Below the pieces are notes generated by a model. The model worked only from the letters and a program-made list of their open reading frames with translations, ran no database searches and was not told the DNA's origin. This document shows, piece by piece, positions 48,421 through 61,100 of a DNA stretch of 64,000 nucleotides. Where the stretch lies: positions 829,472-893,471 of the forward strand of contig VFFE01007127.1 in NCBI GenBank assembly GCA_008921705.1, in the 5' to 3' direction. Both the position numbers and the translations under genes were made by a program. The first letter of the stretch is position 1. Every line of letters starts with the position of its first letter. The stretch comes from Burhinus oedicnemus. Taxonomy: Eukaryota; Chordata; Aves; Charadriiformes; Burhinidae.

Positions 48421-49375
48421 GAACCTTGCCTTCAACAAACCACAGACTCTTTCTGTTAAGTCTATTCTTCCCAGGGCTGTTTTCTTTTTCCCTGCTCCCA
48501 GCCTCTCCTGGCAGCTCCTCTCTGACTTGGTGAGCAGCCTTTGCCATGGGTCTCTCCAGCACTGAGTCCTGCGACCGTGGGACAGTGGTTTCAATGCTGG
48601 ACTGGGTCTGCTGGGGACACCGAGCAAGGCGTTTCTAGGCTGCCAATCTCAGCAGCCACCAGTGCACATGGGAGGGATGTGCTCCACCTCTGGCTGCTCA
48701 TTTTTCTTCCATGCATCCCTCCGCTGTGCCCCAGCCATCGCTTTGCTGAACCAGGTCAGGGAATAGAGCCAGCTGGAGAAAAGGGCCATCCAAATTTTAA
48801 AGATTTGGCCAGATTCTTGCTCCATTGTACTACATGGCTTCACTGGTACAAATAAAATAGAGATAAGATAAAATCAGCATGGGATGAGGAAGAGCCACAT
48901 GCAGCAGGCCCTGCTCATCCAGCCTTGTCAGCGATGCTCTAGGAGCATCACCTCACCCCTACGAGGGAAGGCAGGTAGAAATGGGGATTTGCTGCATATC
49001 ATCTCTTCCAGCGCAAGATTTAGGGGACATGAATGATGTTAGCAGGAGGCAGGTTCAAAGCAGACCAAAGGAGGCAGCTCTTCCTTCACCGAGGAGCTGG
49101 GCTGTAGGACTCCTTGCTGCAGGAGTCTGCTATCTACAGTGGCAAAGTGGGCAAGCGCATGGGAGGAAACCCACTGAGGGCTAATAGCGTCATAGAAACC
49201 ACTTCTGAGCTGCAAATGCTCAAAGGCTGAGGTGGTACTGAAGGAAGGAGGTGCGATATATATGTTTGTTCTGTTATACCCTTGCTCTGACATTCACTTT
49301 TGTCCTGTCTGAGACAAGAGACAGGGCTAGAGGGACATGCAGATTGGCCTTGTGCAGCTGCTTTTGACTTCTTTT
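48421..49375. other. Noncoding stretch, no gene seen
   Basis: No gene or clear repeat recognised beyond the flanking CR1 elements. A direct duplication CTTTTGACTT/CTTTTGACTG lies at 49361-49380, at the 5' junction of the next CR1 copy. Confidence 0.5.
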
Positions 49376-49965
49376 GACTGTGGCCAGTAGGTCGAGGGAG
49401 GTCATTCTCCCCCTCTACTCTGCACTGGTGAGGCCACAACTGGAATACTGTGTCCAGTTCTGGGCTCCCGAGCTCAAGCGGGACAGGGAGCTACTGGAGA
49501 GAGTCCAGCGCAGGGCAACAAAGATGACTGGGAGATTGGAGCACCTCCCTTATGAGGAAAGGCTGAGAGAGCTGGGACTCTTTAGCCTGGAGAAGAGAAG
49601 GCTGAGGGGAGACCTTATTCTTGCTTAGAAGTATCTAAAGGGTGGGTTGAAGGAGGGTGGAGCCAGACTCTTTTCAGTGGATCCCAGTGACAGGATGAGG
49701 GGCAATGGGCACAGGTTGGAACATCGGAAGTTCCATTCAAACCTAAGAAAAAACTTCTTTACGGTGGGGGTGACAGAGCACTGGAACAGGCTGCCCAGGG
49801 AGGTGGTGGAGTCCCCTTCTCTGGAGATTTTCAAGACCCGCCTGGATGCAGTCCTGAGTAATGTGCTCTAGGCATTCCTGCGTCAGCAGGGGAGTTGGAC
49901 TAGATGATCTCTGGAGGTCCCTTCCAACTCTGAAAATTCCATGATCCTGTGATTCCATGATTCTT
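49376..49965 (+). mobile_element. CR1 LINE, 5'-truncated, best-kept copy in the window
   Basis: About 590 bp of a CR1 3' end. It carries the C-terminal part of ORF2 (the RT-associated C-terminal region), the short 3' untranslated part with GGTTGGACTAGATGATCTCT-like sequence and CCCTTCCAACTC, and a decayed octamer tail (CCATGATCCTGTGATTCCATGATTC-like) ending near 49965. It is in the same diagnostic group as the copy at 44693. Good preservation of the frame makes it one of the younger insertions here, though it is a dead fragment without the endonuclease or RT core. Confidence 0.95.
49377..49871 (+). pseudogene. CR1 ORF2 C-terminal fragment with one in-frame stop
   Basis: One reading frame spans about 165 codons from the truncated 5' end to the natural ORF2 stop at 49869-49871. 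The peptide shows the typical CR1 C-terminal blocks [76 protein letters not shown] and SLEIFKTRLDAVL. It is broken only by TAG at 49626-49628, where family members usually have a tyrosine codon. The fragment lacks the catalytic RT motifs and has no promoter, so it is not a functional gene. Confidence 0.92.
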
Positions 49966-50657
49966 AGAGTGCCAGAGAAGCTACTTACCATTTTCCTTTT
50001 ACGCCTTTTCTTTCCAGCTTGGATTTAGCTCATTTCCTAATTTCTCTGGGGCAGGTCTCAACATGCGTCAGGCAGCATCCAGGCTGCAGGGACCTAGCAG
50101 CATGGGTGGGTATCTCCGGTACGTGGATCAGACTAAATGGCCCTTTGAGAGGTGTCACAATGAACTGTGATTTTTCGGATACATTCCTTGGCAATATTTC
50201 CTCTGTCTTGAAGTGCAGCAACCTCTCATTTAAATATTTTAACCAAACTAGCTGGCAAATCTGATTCTTCTCCCTGATGGATTACAGAGCATACACAGAC
50301 ACCCGTTGCATCTCTAAGTGCCACCATTAATGATGGTGCCAGTATTTGTGTAAATGCTGCGCACGTAATTTAATTGTTTTAATACAGGCAGTTTATACGG
50401 CTTGCTTGAGTGGAAAGAGATGAAAGTTGCCAACGTGAGGAATGACTTGGGATATCAGTCCAGGCATATCTGTGGACAAAAACAAGGGATGGCAACAACT
50501 GTCAGCGTTAAATCGCTAGGCTGTTTCCCTGGCTGTCGCAAAATGACTCTTCACAATACATTTCCTAACATGCTGCCAAATCTTGTTTTATCATTAACAT
50601 CCCCCCCAGGCTTTCATTTCTTGTTTTCCATGAGTGGATTTCCAAGCTCTTTGTCAG
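49966..50657. other. Noncoding stretch, no gene seen
   Basis: No gene or repeat recognised. Confidence 0.5.
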
Positions 50658-50757
50658 CCTTATTATATTGCAGATGGGGAAACTGAGGCTTGGGGACATG
50701 ACCTGATTCAATCCAAGTCATGCAGTGACAAAGATGGGAGCAGATCCCCCTCCCAGC
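50658..50757 (-). mobile_element. MIR SINE remnant, minus strand
   Basis: The plus strand reads TTATTATATTGCAGATGGGG, then AAACTGAGGCTTGGGGACAT, AAGTCATGCAGTGACA and GGAGCAGATCCCC. This is the order of the MIR core in reverse orientation (CATTTTACAGATGAGG, AAACTGAGGCACAGAGAGG, GGTCACACAGCTAG, GAGCTGGGATTC). Similarity is good over about 100 bases. Confidence 0.65.
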
Positions 50758-52357
50758 CATGCGACCTGCCATGTGTCCTGCCTGCTGGGGTGCTCGCCAT
50801 GGCCCTCAGCAGAACCTGTGTGCCCAGACGTGGGTTGCTGCCTCCAGACAGCGGGTCAGGAGCACCAGTGGGGATGAGAAAGGCTGAGCAGCCTTGTGGG
50901 CCAGGACTGCCATGAGACGGCTGTGGGAAGAGGGACTGCTGGGGAGCATCAGGGCTGGTACGTGTCCTTTCCTCTCCCTGGAAAAGGAGGGACAGTAATG
51001 AAAATAATTGAGCAGGAAGTTTAACTTAATGAGCAGTTAATTCCTTCGGCATAATTAACATCTTTATAACCTTATTTGCATTATTTTGCATATCTGCAGA
51101 TAATAATCTGACATCGGGGAAAGGGAAGGCATGGCAGGGCTGCATGGGCTGTTTGCTTGAGAGTGGATGGTCCCACGGGGTGGTTTTGGGAAAGCCTCAG
51201 GGAACATGCCCTTTCCCTCTCCCCCAAGCACTGTGTCCCGCTTCCCTGTGCACGGCTGCTCCCTGTCCGTCTGCCCGCACTCGCTCCTGCCTCTGCCTTT
51301 CAATTAAGAAGCTCTCCTGAATCCTGGTGGTTTTATTTAGGCTGTTGCCTTGCCCTCTCATGCTAATTAGGAGATGGGCTGCATACAGGCGATCAGATGC
51401 CGGGCATAGACGCCGTGCACAGGTCTAAGCATCAGGCACACGCTGCAAACCTCTGCAAGGAGCTTTTCTGCATGGAGGTTAGGTCTCATACCCAAAACCA
51501 TGACCTCTCTCCCTGCTGTGGATGCCACATATTGATCACAGTCTGGTCTGTGACTCATCTCAAACATGGGGTGACAGAGCAGGTGAGATGCTGTTCTGCT
51601 GCCTTGGGCTTGCATTTCTTTAGAGCCTTGCACAGAAAGGAGCTCTGCAGTTTACCCTCTCACTGGCTGTGTGTCCCAGCCACCACATCCCCGTCTGAAA
51701 GCATGACAGGCCTTCTTCACACTCTCCCATGCATTGGCCTTGGCAGCCATGGTGTGTCACGCTGGGCCTTCTGCAGAAGGTTGACATTTGATCCACGCTG
51801 TGATCATGCTTTTGTGTAAGATCCCAGCAAGTCTGGCTCTCTGGTCTGTAACGAGCTCCAGGAGAGGGAAGGTTAAATTGGAAAAACTCACAGTGCAAAC
51901 AAGGCATTCACATGGAGTATTAAAGCACTGACAAAACTCACAGAGAGGTTCAGCTTGTTCATCTTGTCCTGGAGCTTCAATGTTGTGGAGGACATCTCTC
52001 TTGGAGACCTGCTCTAGCTCAGCAGCTCCTGAACCTCATGCTTGAGCCAAGTTCCGTCAGCCCCAGCATTACCTGAAGACCTCCAGGTGCCCTTGTTCAA
52101 CTGTTGGCTGAAAAAGCACAAAGCTGACATGGCTCCATGGCCCAACGTGACTACTAGTTTCTGTTCACACCATGGGCAAACCAGAGCTTTCCTTTCCCTG
52201 GCATGCTGGGCAGTCTGATGAATACAGAGATTCCTTATGATCTTAAAACCTCTGCATCACCTTGTGCTCATTGCACAGGGCTGGGTTACCAGCCTGCCTT
52301 GCAACCTTGATTAGACCTTCTTTGCCATTCCCAACCCATCATCTCTCTTGTTTACTC
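50758..52357. other. Noncoding stretch with a candidate regulatory block
   Basis: No gene. The AT-rich block at about 50995-51115 contains an exact octamer ATTTGCAT at 51074-51081 followed by TTTTGCATAT, plus several TTAATT/ATAATTA cores; it is one of the better candidates for a conserved noncoding element. Confidence 0.5.
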
Positions 52358-52465
52358 AGACTGTAGGTTCTTGGAGGCAGGGACTGTGACTTACGTGTGT
52401 ACTATACTTAGCGCGAGGGGTTTCAGGCTTGGCTGGGTTCTCTAATAGCAATGAATATTCCATTA
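52358..52465 (+). mobile_element. MIR/L2-type 3' end remnant
   Basis: GACTGTAGGTTCTTGGAGGC and AGGGACTGTGACTTACG, followed by a TACTTAGCGC-like block and a CAATGAATATT-like end, follow the shared 3' end of L2 LINEs and MIR-type SINEs (GACTGTAAGCTCCTTGAGGGCAGGGAC ... CAATAAAT). An A-rich run follows at 52465-52491. Confidence 0.5.
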
Positions 52466-52491
52466 AAAAAAAAACCAAAACCAAAACAAAC

Positions 52492-55400
52492 TACTTGATT
52501 AAAAGAAAGCTATTTAGACTACAATGTCAAAGTACTGCCAACTTTAATGGTTATCCCTCCAACCTTCGATCTGCCTCTAAAACCTTCCCAAATGAGTAAA
52601 ATAAAAAGATGTACCATGTTTTCACCTTCACTAGCTCCTGCTACAGGTTGAAAAGACAACGAGGTGCATGCCTTTCGAGGCAGGAGGTCCTCTGCTGTGC
52701 TTTAAAGCATCCTGGAAAGAAGGGGAGGTTAAAGTTTCTCCCAAGGCTGGAGGAAATATTTGTAATAGAGAGTGGCAGGCAGACCAATGCAAAGGCTCCT
52801 CACAGGTTTCCTTCCAACAAATAAAATGCTTATTTCTCATGTCTGCAGAAATGAGTAAAATTTGGAGACATTTCTGGTATTTCCAGCCTTTACTGATGAG
52901 GTGAAACAGATTTTGGACTCTCCCTGAATCTCCTGAACATTCCCCAGGAATCAGTGTAGGGGGTGGGCTGGGACGTGTTGCTATTACAGCCCCCTCCACA
53001 GCCATTTTTATTTGGCCTTTTCTTTCTTGCCTTTTATGCTTCTTTTATCAGACATCTGCAGTGAGATTGCTCTTTTCCTGGATTTAGCGGCACTCCAGGC
53101 CTCCCACTCCTGGTTTTATGGAGTGTTCAGTGATCAGTAGGGCAGTTTTTGTATAACTTTGCAAACAACACAGAGTAAAAGCAAACCCAGCACTGATGTT
53201 TTTTATTTAGCCACACTGCTCAACTATCTCCACCTACCCCAGCTTCTTGAGTGTGACAGTGTTTTAGAAGGGCTTACTCACTGCTTATTGCTTATATGTA
53301 GCTGATTTAAACTCCCTGCTGATACCAGAGGCTCTGTGTGCAGATCCGAGCCTGGATCAGGATTTGATGGGGCTGGAGAAGGCACAGATCTAATTTTTGT
53401 TGAAAAAAAACCCTCTCTGTGATACCTGCAGATTCCTTTGAAGTTCTTGATCCAACTCAGATCCCAGCCCACAGAGTGGCTCAAGACTGGATGCTTTTGC
53501 TGGCGTAGATCAGCTGAGCTCTGTCAAACCCAGTGGAGCAGTGACAGTTTCCACCCCTCCAGCTGTGATACTTGTCTATTCCTCCTTCCCATGAGACCTC
53601 ATGCACCTCAATGCTCTCATCTTCACAGTACCCAGACGCTGCTCTCCCTGGTAGAGGTGATGTTACAGCACGGAGAGGTTAACTCGTAGCCTCACACAGT
53701 TGCTGTATATTTGCAGCTGCAGGTAAATAGCAAGGACTTACTCAAGGACCTGAGTCCCATCACGTGTACACATGAGCTGATCCCTACCACCGTTGGGGAC
53801 CTTTGGAAATGACACAAGGTCTTTCATAGATTGCCAAGTACCTTCTTGAATCCTCTGAGCTGATGTTGAATGGGCAACACTCGTGACTGACTCCCACTGC
53901 GTGATCATAGCCCTGTCCCAACTATAGGTGCATCTAATGCACGTGCAGCCCTATAGCCTCTTTGCCTTTGTGACTGTGTCCTGGGGATTAGAAGGATGCA
54001 GATCTGAGGAGGGCTGCAGTGTCTCTCTGAGGTGGGACTCCTAAGGGGGCTTGCTCTCAAAGAAGTCTCACTGCAGGCCCATGTGTCACTGCCTGCCCAT
54101 GGCATCTTCTACCTCGGAAGCCACCATGAGCCAACCCCTCCTGAACAGTAGTGCAGAGCACAGTGAAACGGAGAGGTGTGGATCTGGGCCCAGGAGCCTT
54201 GTTCAGAGTTGAAGCCTGAAGTCCCACATTGCAGGTTTCTACACCAGCCCATGAACTCTTCTGGAGTTCCTGGAGGTCCTGAACACAGATCGTAGCCCTC
54301 TCACATACCTGTGAAAACCCCTGTCCCTAAAGTTCCTAGGAACCCATTTTCTGTCTAAGCCCATATTTACTTTTCAATACGAAACCCAGAGGATTAAATA
54401 CATTTTATAGAGTGTCCTGATAGCAAAACAGACTGGTATCTCCCTTTTTGGACTCAACGTATCCTGTCTTTAGTCATTAAACACAACCAACAGCATGAAC
54501 ATTTCATGAGCAGATAGTTAAATTTTAATTTCCCCATTGAATTCATTAAGGTGTGATCATGCATCTGAATTGAATTTAGCAACCTGGCAAGGAACCAAAT
54601 TAAACATGACATAGTGACAAGGTTTCCTTTTTCATTGTAGTTGATCACCCTCCCCCACCCTCGCCCTATTAAAGTAAGTGTTGTTTCTTTCCCCCTTGAA
54701 GATTTCTTAATCAAAGTCTTTGGTAAAATGAAGGAAGAGCGTCCTGTCTTAAGCACCAGTCAGAGACTTATACAATGCACTAAAAAGAGGTCTGACAGAA
54801 TTTATTGTTTATGTTGGCAGATGGAGTAATTGCAACAGAGGCAAAAAAATCCAGGTGTTTTGCAGAGAATGATGGTGGTCTGTGTTATAGTGCTTAATTT
54901 ATTATATCAAATAAATTGCACGCAGGCAGAGCTGGCAGCAAATGTGCTTTCTGTACTTCAAGCCTCCCTCCACTCTGTCCATCTCCCCATTCGTGATGCC
55001 TGGGAGGAGAGAAAGAATCTTCTGAGTGCAGGAGGCTGCTGGTGCAGAAGAGGAGAAACCCAAGGTGGATCATCTCCCTGGGATGCTGCACCGGGGGCTG
55101 CCCTCTGCCACAATCACCCCGGTGCTGAGCTCCACAAGTCATTTCAGCCACTAACTTGCACTTTCTCCACCCACCCCAAACTGTATCTTCTCTGCTGTCT
55201 GCTTTCACTCTTTGAGAACAAGAGTGGGCAAAAATAACTAACTCTGGGGGACACACACACATGACATTACTCAGAAGAAGCACTAATAAGACACAGGTCA
55301 AGGGGGAACCAGGAAAACCTGTATGCACTTCCCTCAAAAATCCCATCCCATGCCTCTTCTCTTCTCTTGTCTCTTTCTTGGAGAGCTTGTCCCTTTCCTA

Positions 55401-57339
55401 ATATCTTGCAGGGTTGGGAGGAGTTAAGATCTACCCCACTTCTCCCACGTCCCTCGGTCCTGGGTCTTCAGGTCCTTCTTGCTCAGGGGACAGGTCTCTG
55501 GGCAAGGGGTTCCGGTGCTTGGCAGTGTGGCAGAAAGAGAGGGAATTCGGCCCTTCCATTCAAGTCTGAGAGATTCCCAGTACCCTGCAGGCGTCTGCAA
55601 AGAGACCGCTCACTCAGAGGGGGCAGGACAGGTCTGGTGTCCCCCATGGGAGGACCTGGCAGGATATTCCAGACAAGACTTTCACTCTGTTCCCGGGTGC
55701 TGTGTTATCATTGTTTTCCCAAAGCAGGCAGGAGTTGGGGAAACCACTTGTTACTATGCTGCCATCTGCATTTCTGAGCGTGGTGTGTGGTCTATGCAAG
55801 GAGCTGGTAATGAGCCAAAATGTGCTTTTGAGACGTCTGTGTACCTGATGTCTCATATAATATTTAGTGTGAGCAACTTAGCAACCCATGATAAAACAAC
55901 CATCCAGCTGGGTGGGTGGCAGTCACACCAGCAAGCCAGCTAGAAACAAAGTGGGAATTGCTTTTAAAACACTTACTGCGCAGTCCAAGAAGAGTCATCA
56001 CAAGCATTCGAGTTGCTGATGAGATGGGGTATCAGTACGGGCATCCTTTAAGAACCCAGGAGACCTGGCTCCACATAGGACAAAGAAGGACTGTTACATT
56101 CACATATGACATGAACCTCCAAGGAACTGTAGCTGGGGATTGGTGGAGGAGGGAAGTGTTTGGAGATGAGGATAACACCTGGAAGATGGATTGTTGTTGT
56201 GAACGCTTATCGCCAGCTCTGAGATCGGAGTCATGTCAGGGGAGGTATATGCTTGTTAAACCTCAGCTCGGTTTGTGTTTTGTATTTGTTTTACTTCTCA
56301 CCTTTTGCTTCCAATCTTGTACCTACAAATCTGACCTTAAATCTTAGAAGACCGCTCTCTCCTCGGTGTTACTGTGAAACGTGGCTGGTATTTAGGGCAC
56401 AGTGAAATACAGTGAAAGGGATGAACTGAGAATGCCCCGTCTGCCTGGGAACGCCAGATCTGAATCTTGTCTGGGCAGCCTGGGCTCAGGGAAGCCCTGC
56501 TATCCTGCCAAATGCACGTTGGGGGATTTTGTTGCCACACATCAGCTTTTGGGCAGGAATTCACACTAATGCCCACTTACAGTCCCCCTCCAGCAAAGAG
56601 AATAGCAGGATGCCTCGTGGCCCCCAACGAAGCCCTTCATCTCACAGTCTGCTGGAAAATGGACAAACTCATTTCCAGGGGCTAAAGCAATCGAGAATGA
56701 TACTTCACAAAACCAGTAGGTGCTCTGAATGCTGACACAATGTTCTCTGAAAATGACCACAATTTGTCTCGGTGGCTAATCAGCCCTGCTGTTACAAAAG
56801 TGTGCCGCCTCTCTCATTTACATGTGTCTGGCTCTAACTTTCAGCTGTTAGGTCTTCGTTCTGTCGTTCCCTGTAAGATTAAAGAGCCCTTTAGTACTCG
56901 ATATTTTTCCCTGCAAGGGTTCTTCTGCAGCATAATCAAGTTACCTCTTGATCTTCCGCGGATGAGCTAAAGAGACTGAGCGCGCTGTCTCTGGGAGAGA
57001 GTTCTGCCATTCCTGACAGTATTTGGAAGGATTTCCACTGCCCTTGCCCCCCTCTTCTAATTTTTAGTAACCTTTTTGAAATGTCAGCACCAAAACTGAG
57101 GACTTTCTTCCAGCCACAAACACAGGGAAAGTCAGTTCCAAACTCCCACTCATTGTTTCCCCTTTTAATATTTCCCAGCATCACGTAAGTCCATTTTTCA
57201 ATGCCGCCGCCGTGGGGGCTCCTGCCTAGCTGCCCATCAGAGAAACTTACTCCCACACCCCTGTTGGAAGCTGTGCTTCCACAAATAGTTTCTGTTTTGG
57301 AGGCCTGGCCTTTGTTTGGTTTTTCTTCAATAAGTGACC
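52492..57339. other. Noncoding stretch, no gene seen
   Basis: About 4.8 kb without a gene. A faint MIR-like phrase (ACGGAGAGGTTAACTCG ... CTCACACAGTTGCTG) lies at about 53655-53705. The block at about 54490-54640 is AT-rich with candidate conserved noncoding texture. Open frames of up to 154 codons near 55.5 kb overlap on both strands and are not recognised. Confidence 0.5.
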
Positions 57340-58110
57340 TCGAATGTGTTGTTATTCAAATTATACATTGTTTGAATGGATCTGATTTATTAAGGAAATC
57401 GGGTTACTCTGACTGCACTATCTTCGCTGTTGTTAATTGCTCTGCCAATCTTTGTGACATCTGTAATTATCAGCAGTGATTTTCTTCCAGATCATTGCTA
57501 AAAATATTGAATAACTTGGCCTGGAAGTGGTCTTGGCAGAATCCACAAGTAACGTCCCCACTCAGCAATGCCTCCCCGCTGCTAACCGCTTTTTGAGAGC
57601 TGTCAGCTAACCCAACCTCAGTCCATTTAACATGCGCTCTGCTAATTTGGCACAGAGGTCATTATAAATATATCAGAATGTTGTGCAACAGAATACCCAA
57701 AGCTTAGCAGAAATCAATTCTTCTTTTTACAAGACCTATTTCTGGGCAAAACAGAGGAAAAGAAGAAAACAGCAAAACTTATTGACCGGTCTTAATCACA
57801 TCCTCATTGTGTGTTCTCTGTTGAGTCCTTGACCGGTCTCTCATTTAGTTTGCAGGGACTAGCATAAAGTTAACTGAGCAGTAAACATCCGAGTTATATA
57901 TACTCTTTTTGAACACTAACACAGCATTGGCATTCATTCAATTTCCTGCAGATCTCCCGGTAATCCAAGATTATGAAAAATTAGCACAACTGGGCCAAAG
58001 CTTGCCTTAGCCAATTATTTTAGGACTCCTGGGTGAAAATTATCATGGTCTGCTGCTTTAAAACTTTCCACACTCAAAATAGTTACTGCAAGTAGCTGGA
58101 AATTACTGAA
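57340..58110 (-). mobile_element. Ancient CR1/L3-like LINE, RT-region fossil
   Basis: Blocks on the plus strand follow the reverse complement of an amniote CR1/L3 element. They include CATCTGTAATTATCAGC and GATCATTGCTAAAAATATTG near 57460-57512, CAGCTAACCCAACCTCAGTC near 57604, and GGACTCCTGGGTGAAAATTATC near 58023. The region just beyond 57660 corresponds to the RT motif A area that is still readable at 5344-5370, but here the motif is destroyed. About 150 bp near 57725-57880 do not match and may be an insertion. The ends are approximate. Confidence 0.6.
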
Positions 58111-61100
58111 ATAACTAAATGGCAAAAAAAAAAAGTAAAAATTGAAATGGTTACTAGTGGTCTGGAAAGTTGTGCTGCAGCCCCATATGACAGAGAGAGA
58201 ACAAAGAGCTCTTTCAGCCAATTTGCAGAGTTGGTCTCTTTGTTTTGCTGCAGTGGAGAGGCTGGAGAAGATTTACAGCAGGATACCCTGGAGATTAAAG
58301 GCAAGGATGCCCACCCTGGGAGGCAGGAGACGTGATGCAATTGTCCTAAAAGGAAGAGTTGTGGTCACAGTAAAACAAAAGATGACTGAATATGACCCGC
58401 AAAAATGCAAGAAAACCTTTTATGAGGCATGACTTGCAAAATATCATAATGTTAGTTTATAGCTCGAAGCCAATTGCTTTCCTAAGAGAAGAAGTGAACA
58501 TGGGTAGAGAAAACACTGCTCAGAGGATCATCCCTCTGAAAGGTGGTGTAAGATAAGTAGACAGATGCTTTTCTGCCAGAAACAATTCCTAAATCCAGCA
58601 GTAGGAGGTAGACTTTCCTCCCCAAAGACAAGCACACGCCCATGCTCCTGTGAATGTCTAATCATGGATCCAAAGTGAAAAGCCGCAAGAGAGACTGTGA
58701 GCATTCACCCTGTCAGATGGCCATGGCTGTCTCCTGGGGCAAGGGTGGTGGACTCCCAGTGCTGGGCTCTTCTACCTCCTGCATCGCTGTTCCAGCACCT
58801 GGGCAAGGGGGTAGAAGAAGGACTCCAGACCCATCAGTTCTTCAACACCTCCTTCATCTTCCCACCCTAATTTTTCTCCTTCCAAAACCGTTTCCTGAAT
58901 TCATTTCAAGTTCTCATGAATTGCAGGAAGAAAGAAATGAAGCTTTTCTGCAAATCAAGAGTTTACTTGTAAATCACCCACTGCCAAGAGCAGTCTCAGT
59001 TGAAACTGCAGCCTTTTGCGTAGTTTGAGGCTGATTTATTCCACGCTGTAACCAAAGTTGTTCCATCGAGGGCAATGAAGACACCTGAGGTTGTGCCTGT
59101 CAAGGAGCTGCCCCTCGCTGAGGCTACGTGCAGCACTGCTGCAGTCTCGGAGCTCGCACCGGTGAGGATGGATGTGTTCTTCCTGATTAATAGGTGGCAA
59201 TTTGGGCTCAGGGTGAGCAACCCCACGTCTGAAACAACAGCCGAGCCCAGATCCCTGGGCGCTGGTGGCTGTCACACACGTTAATAGGTGACCAAAGCCA
59301 CAACAAGCTGCTGTGAATGAGAGGGCATTCACACGAAAGCTGACGTTAACAACAGCAGAAGAAAAGGCTTGAATCATTCTCCTGTGAAATGTTAAGCTTA
59401 AGTACTGTTCCCCTGCCACTGGCTTCTCCTTCTACTGATTTTTACCGCATCTTTTTTCATTTCCTTCCGCTTTATTTTTCCCTGCTCCTCTGGATGGCCT
59501 AATCTGCTTGTTTGTGATAGATTTATGACTGTTTGTGTTTTGTGTGATTAATAAATTCTGCTGTGATTTATGTTTCGGGAAGCTTTAGTGATTCTACTTC
59601 ATTTTCCGTTGCACAGTCTCTCTCTGGGATCGGCATTTTTGCACTATTGGAAGTGATTAGATGTCTAACTGTCACTCTATGAGAGTTCATCAGCCTTAAT
59701 TCTTCACTTAGGCACATTTTGCTTTTGCGTGATTTATTACTTAACAAAACCAAACTGATGGCGGCGATGCGTTCTGCGGGCACATGTGCATGAAGGTGGC
59801 TTTCTGCAGGGTTCCTTTGAGTTTATGCAGGACCAAGAACCGCGTTTCCTACCCGGGGCCTGATCCTCAGCCCCGGTGTGTTTGTTTGATGCTCGGTGAG
59901 GGCTGGGGCGCCTTGGGTCCCTCCTGCCTCTGCCTGTGCCACACGCGGGCAGGTGTAGGGGTTCTCCAGGGTGACTAGCGCTGGTGTGCAATCATGCTGC
60001 AACCCGGCTTGGATCTGGCAGGATTTTCGAGAGCAACTTGCACCGAAAAGGTCTAATTTTTCTGTTGTTTGACACCTTCTGCAGTTATTTATGTGCCGGT
60101 GTAGAGAGGCAGTGCTGTATCCCAGCAAATCTGACTGGTGACATTTTCTCATCCACTTTGCCATGATAGAAATGATGTCACAAAGGTCCGGACAACGGCA
60201 ATTCAGGCACAATTAAATTACATGCGTATTTTAATTTTTTTTTTTTTTGCTTGGCAAGTCAGACCTGACAGGAGATCTTTGTGGCTTTGTGGCTCTCACT
60301 TGCAGCTGTTAATCAACAAGCCCCTCGTTTGCCACAGAGAGTCGTGTTTCAAAGTCCTCCAAATTGCTTATGAACATACATTAGAAAAGCATCTACCCTC
60401 GCTTCCCCCCTGCCTGCGACAACCCACATAGCTTTGATTAAAAAGCAAACAGAAAGCAGGATGAAAACCCACTTCCTGGGTTGCCTAATTAATGCCGATA
60501 GCAGTACCGTCACCGTGTCAGCTTTTCTGTCTCGGTGGCTGAGCCATTGCACTCCCCAAGAGCAGGCGGCGCAGAGCAGGGCTGTGGAGTACAGCAGGGA
60601 AACACCCCTCTCTTCCCGGAGACCAGCAAGAAAACTGACTTTTTCATTTGTCTTAAACATTTCAATGAAAAAAACTGTATCATGTTGCCGGATCTCAGTT
60701 TTTTCCATAGAACAACCTTCAGAAATGTCTGTATTTCTCAGGATATAGTGCACTTTCTCTCAGCCCCAAGTGACAACTACCTCAATTTTAGCGCAATGGC
60801 TATTGCTGACAAAGAGAACACAAGCAAACAAAAAAGCACAAACCCCCCAAAACAGTGGGACAAACCCAGGCTTCCCAGTCTGCTCAAAACACCTGCTCTT
60901 GGTTTGGTCGGGGGCTGAAAAATCCAATGCTGTTCTTGGATAATAAACATTGCCAACAAATAAAGATCCAGGAGGCCAGCGACCCGTATGAACATCACAT
61001 CTGACTCACTGCAAAAAAGTCAAAGCAGTTCAACAAAACCACATGTTTTTAAGACTGGAAATGATGTGTGCGCTTTCTCCGCTGTTGCAAGCATCGATCT

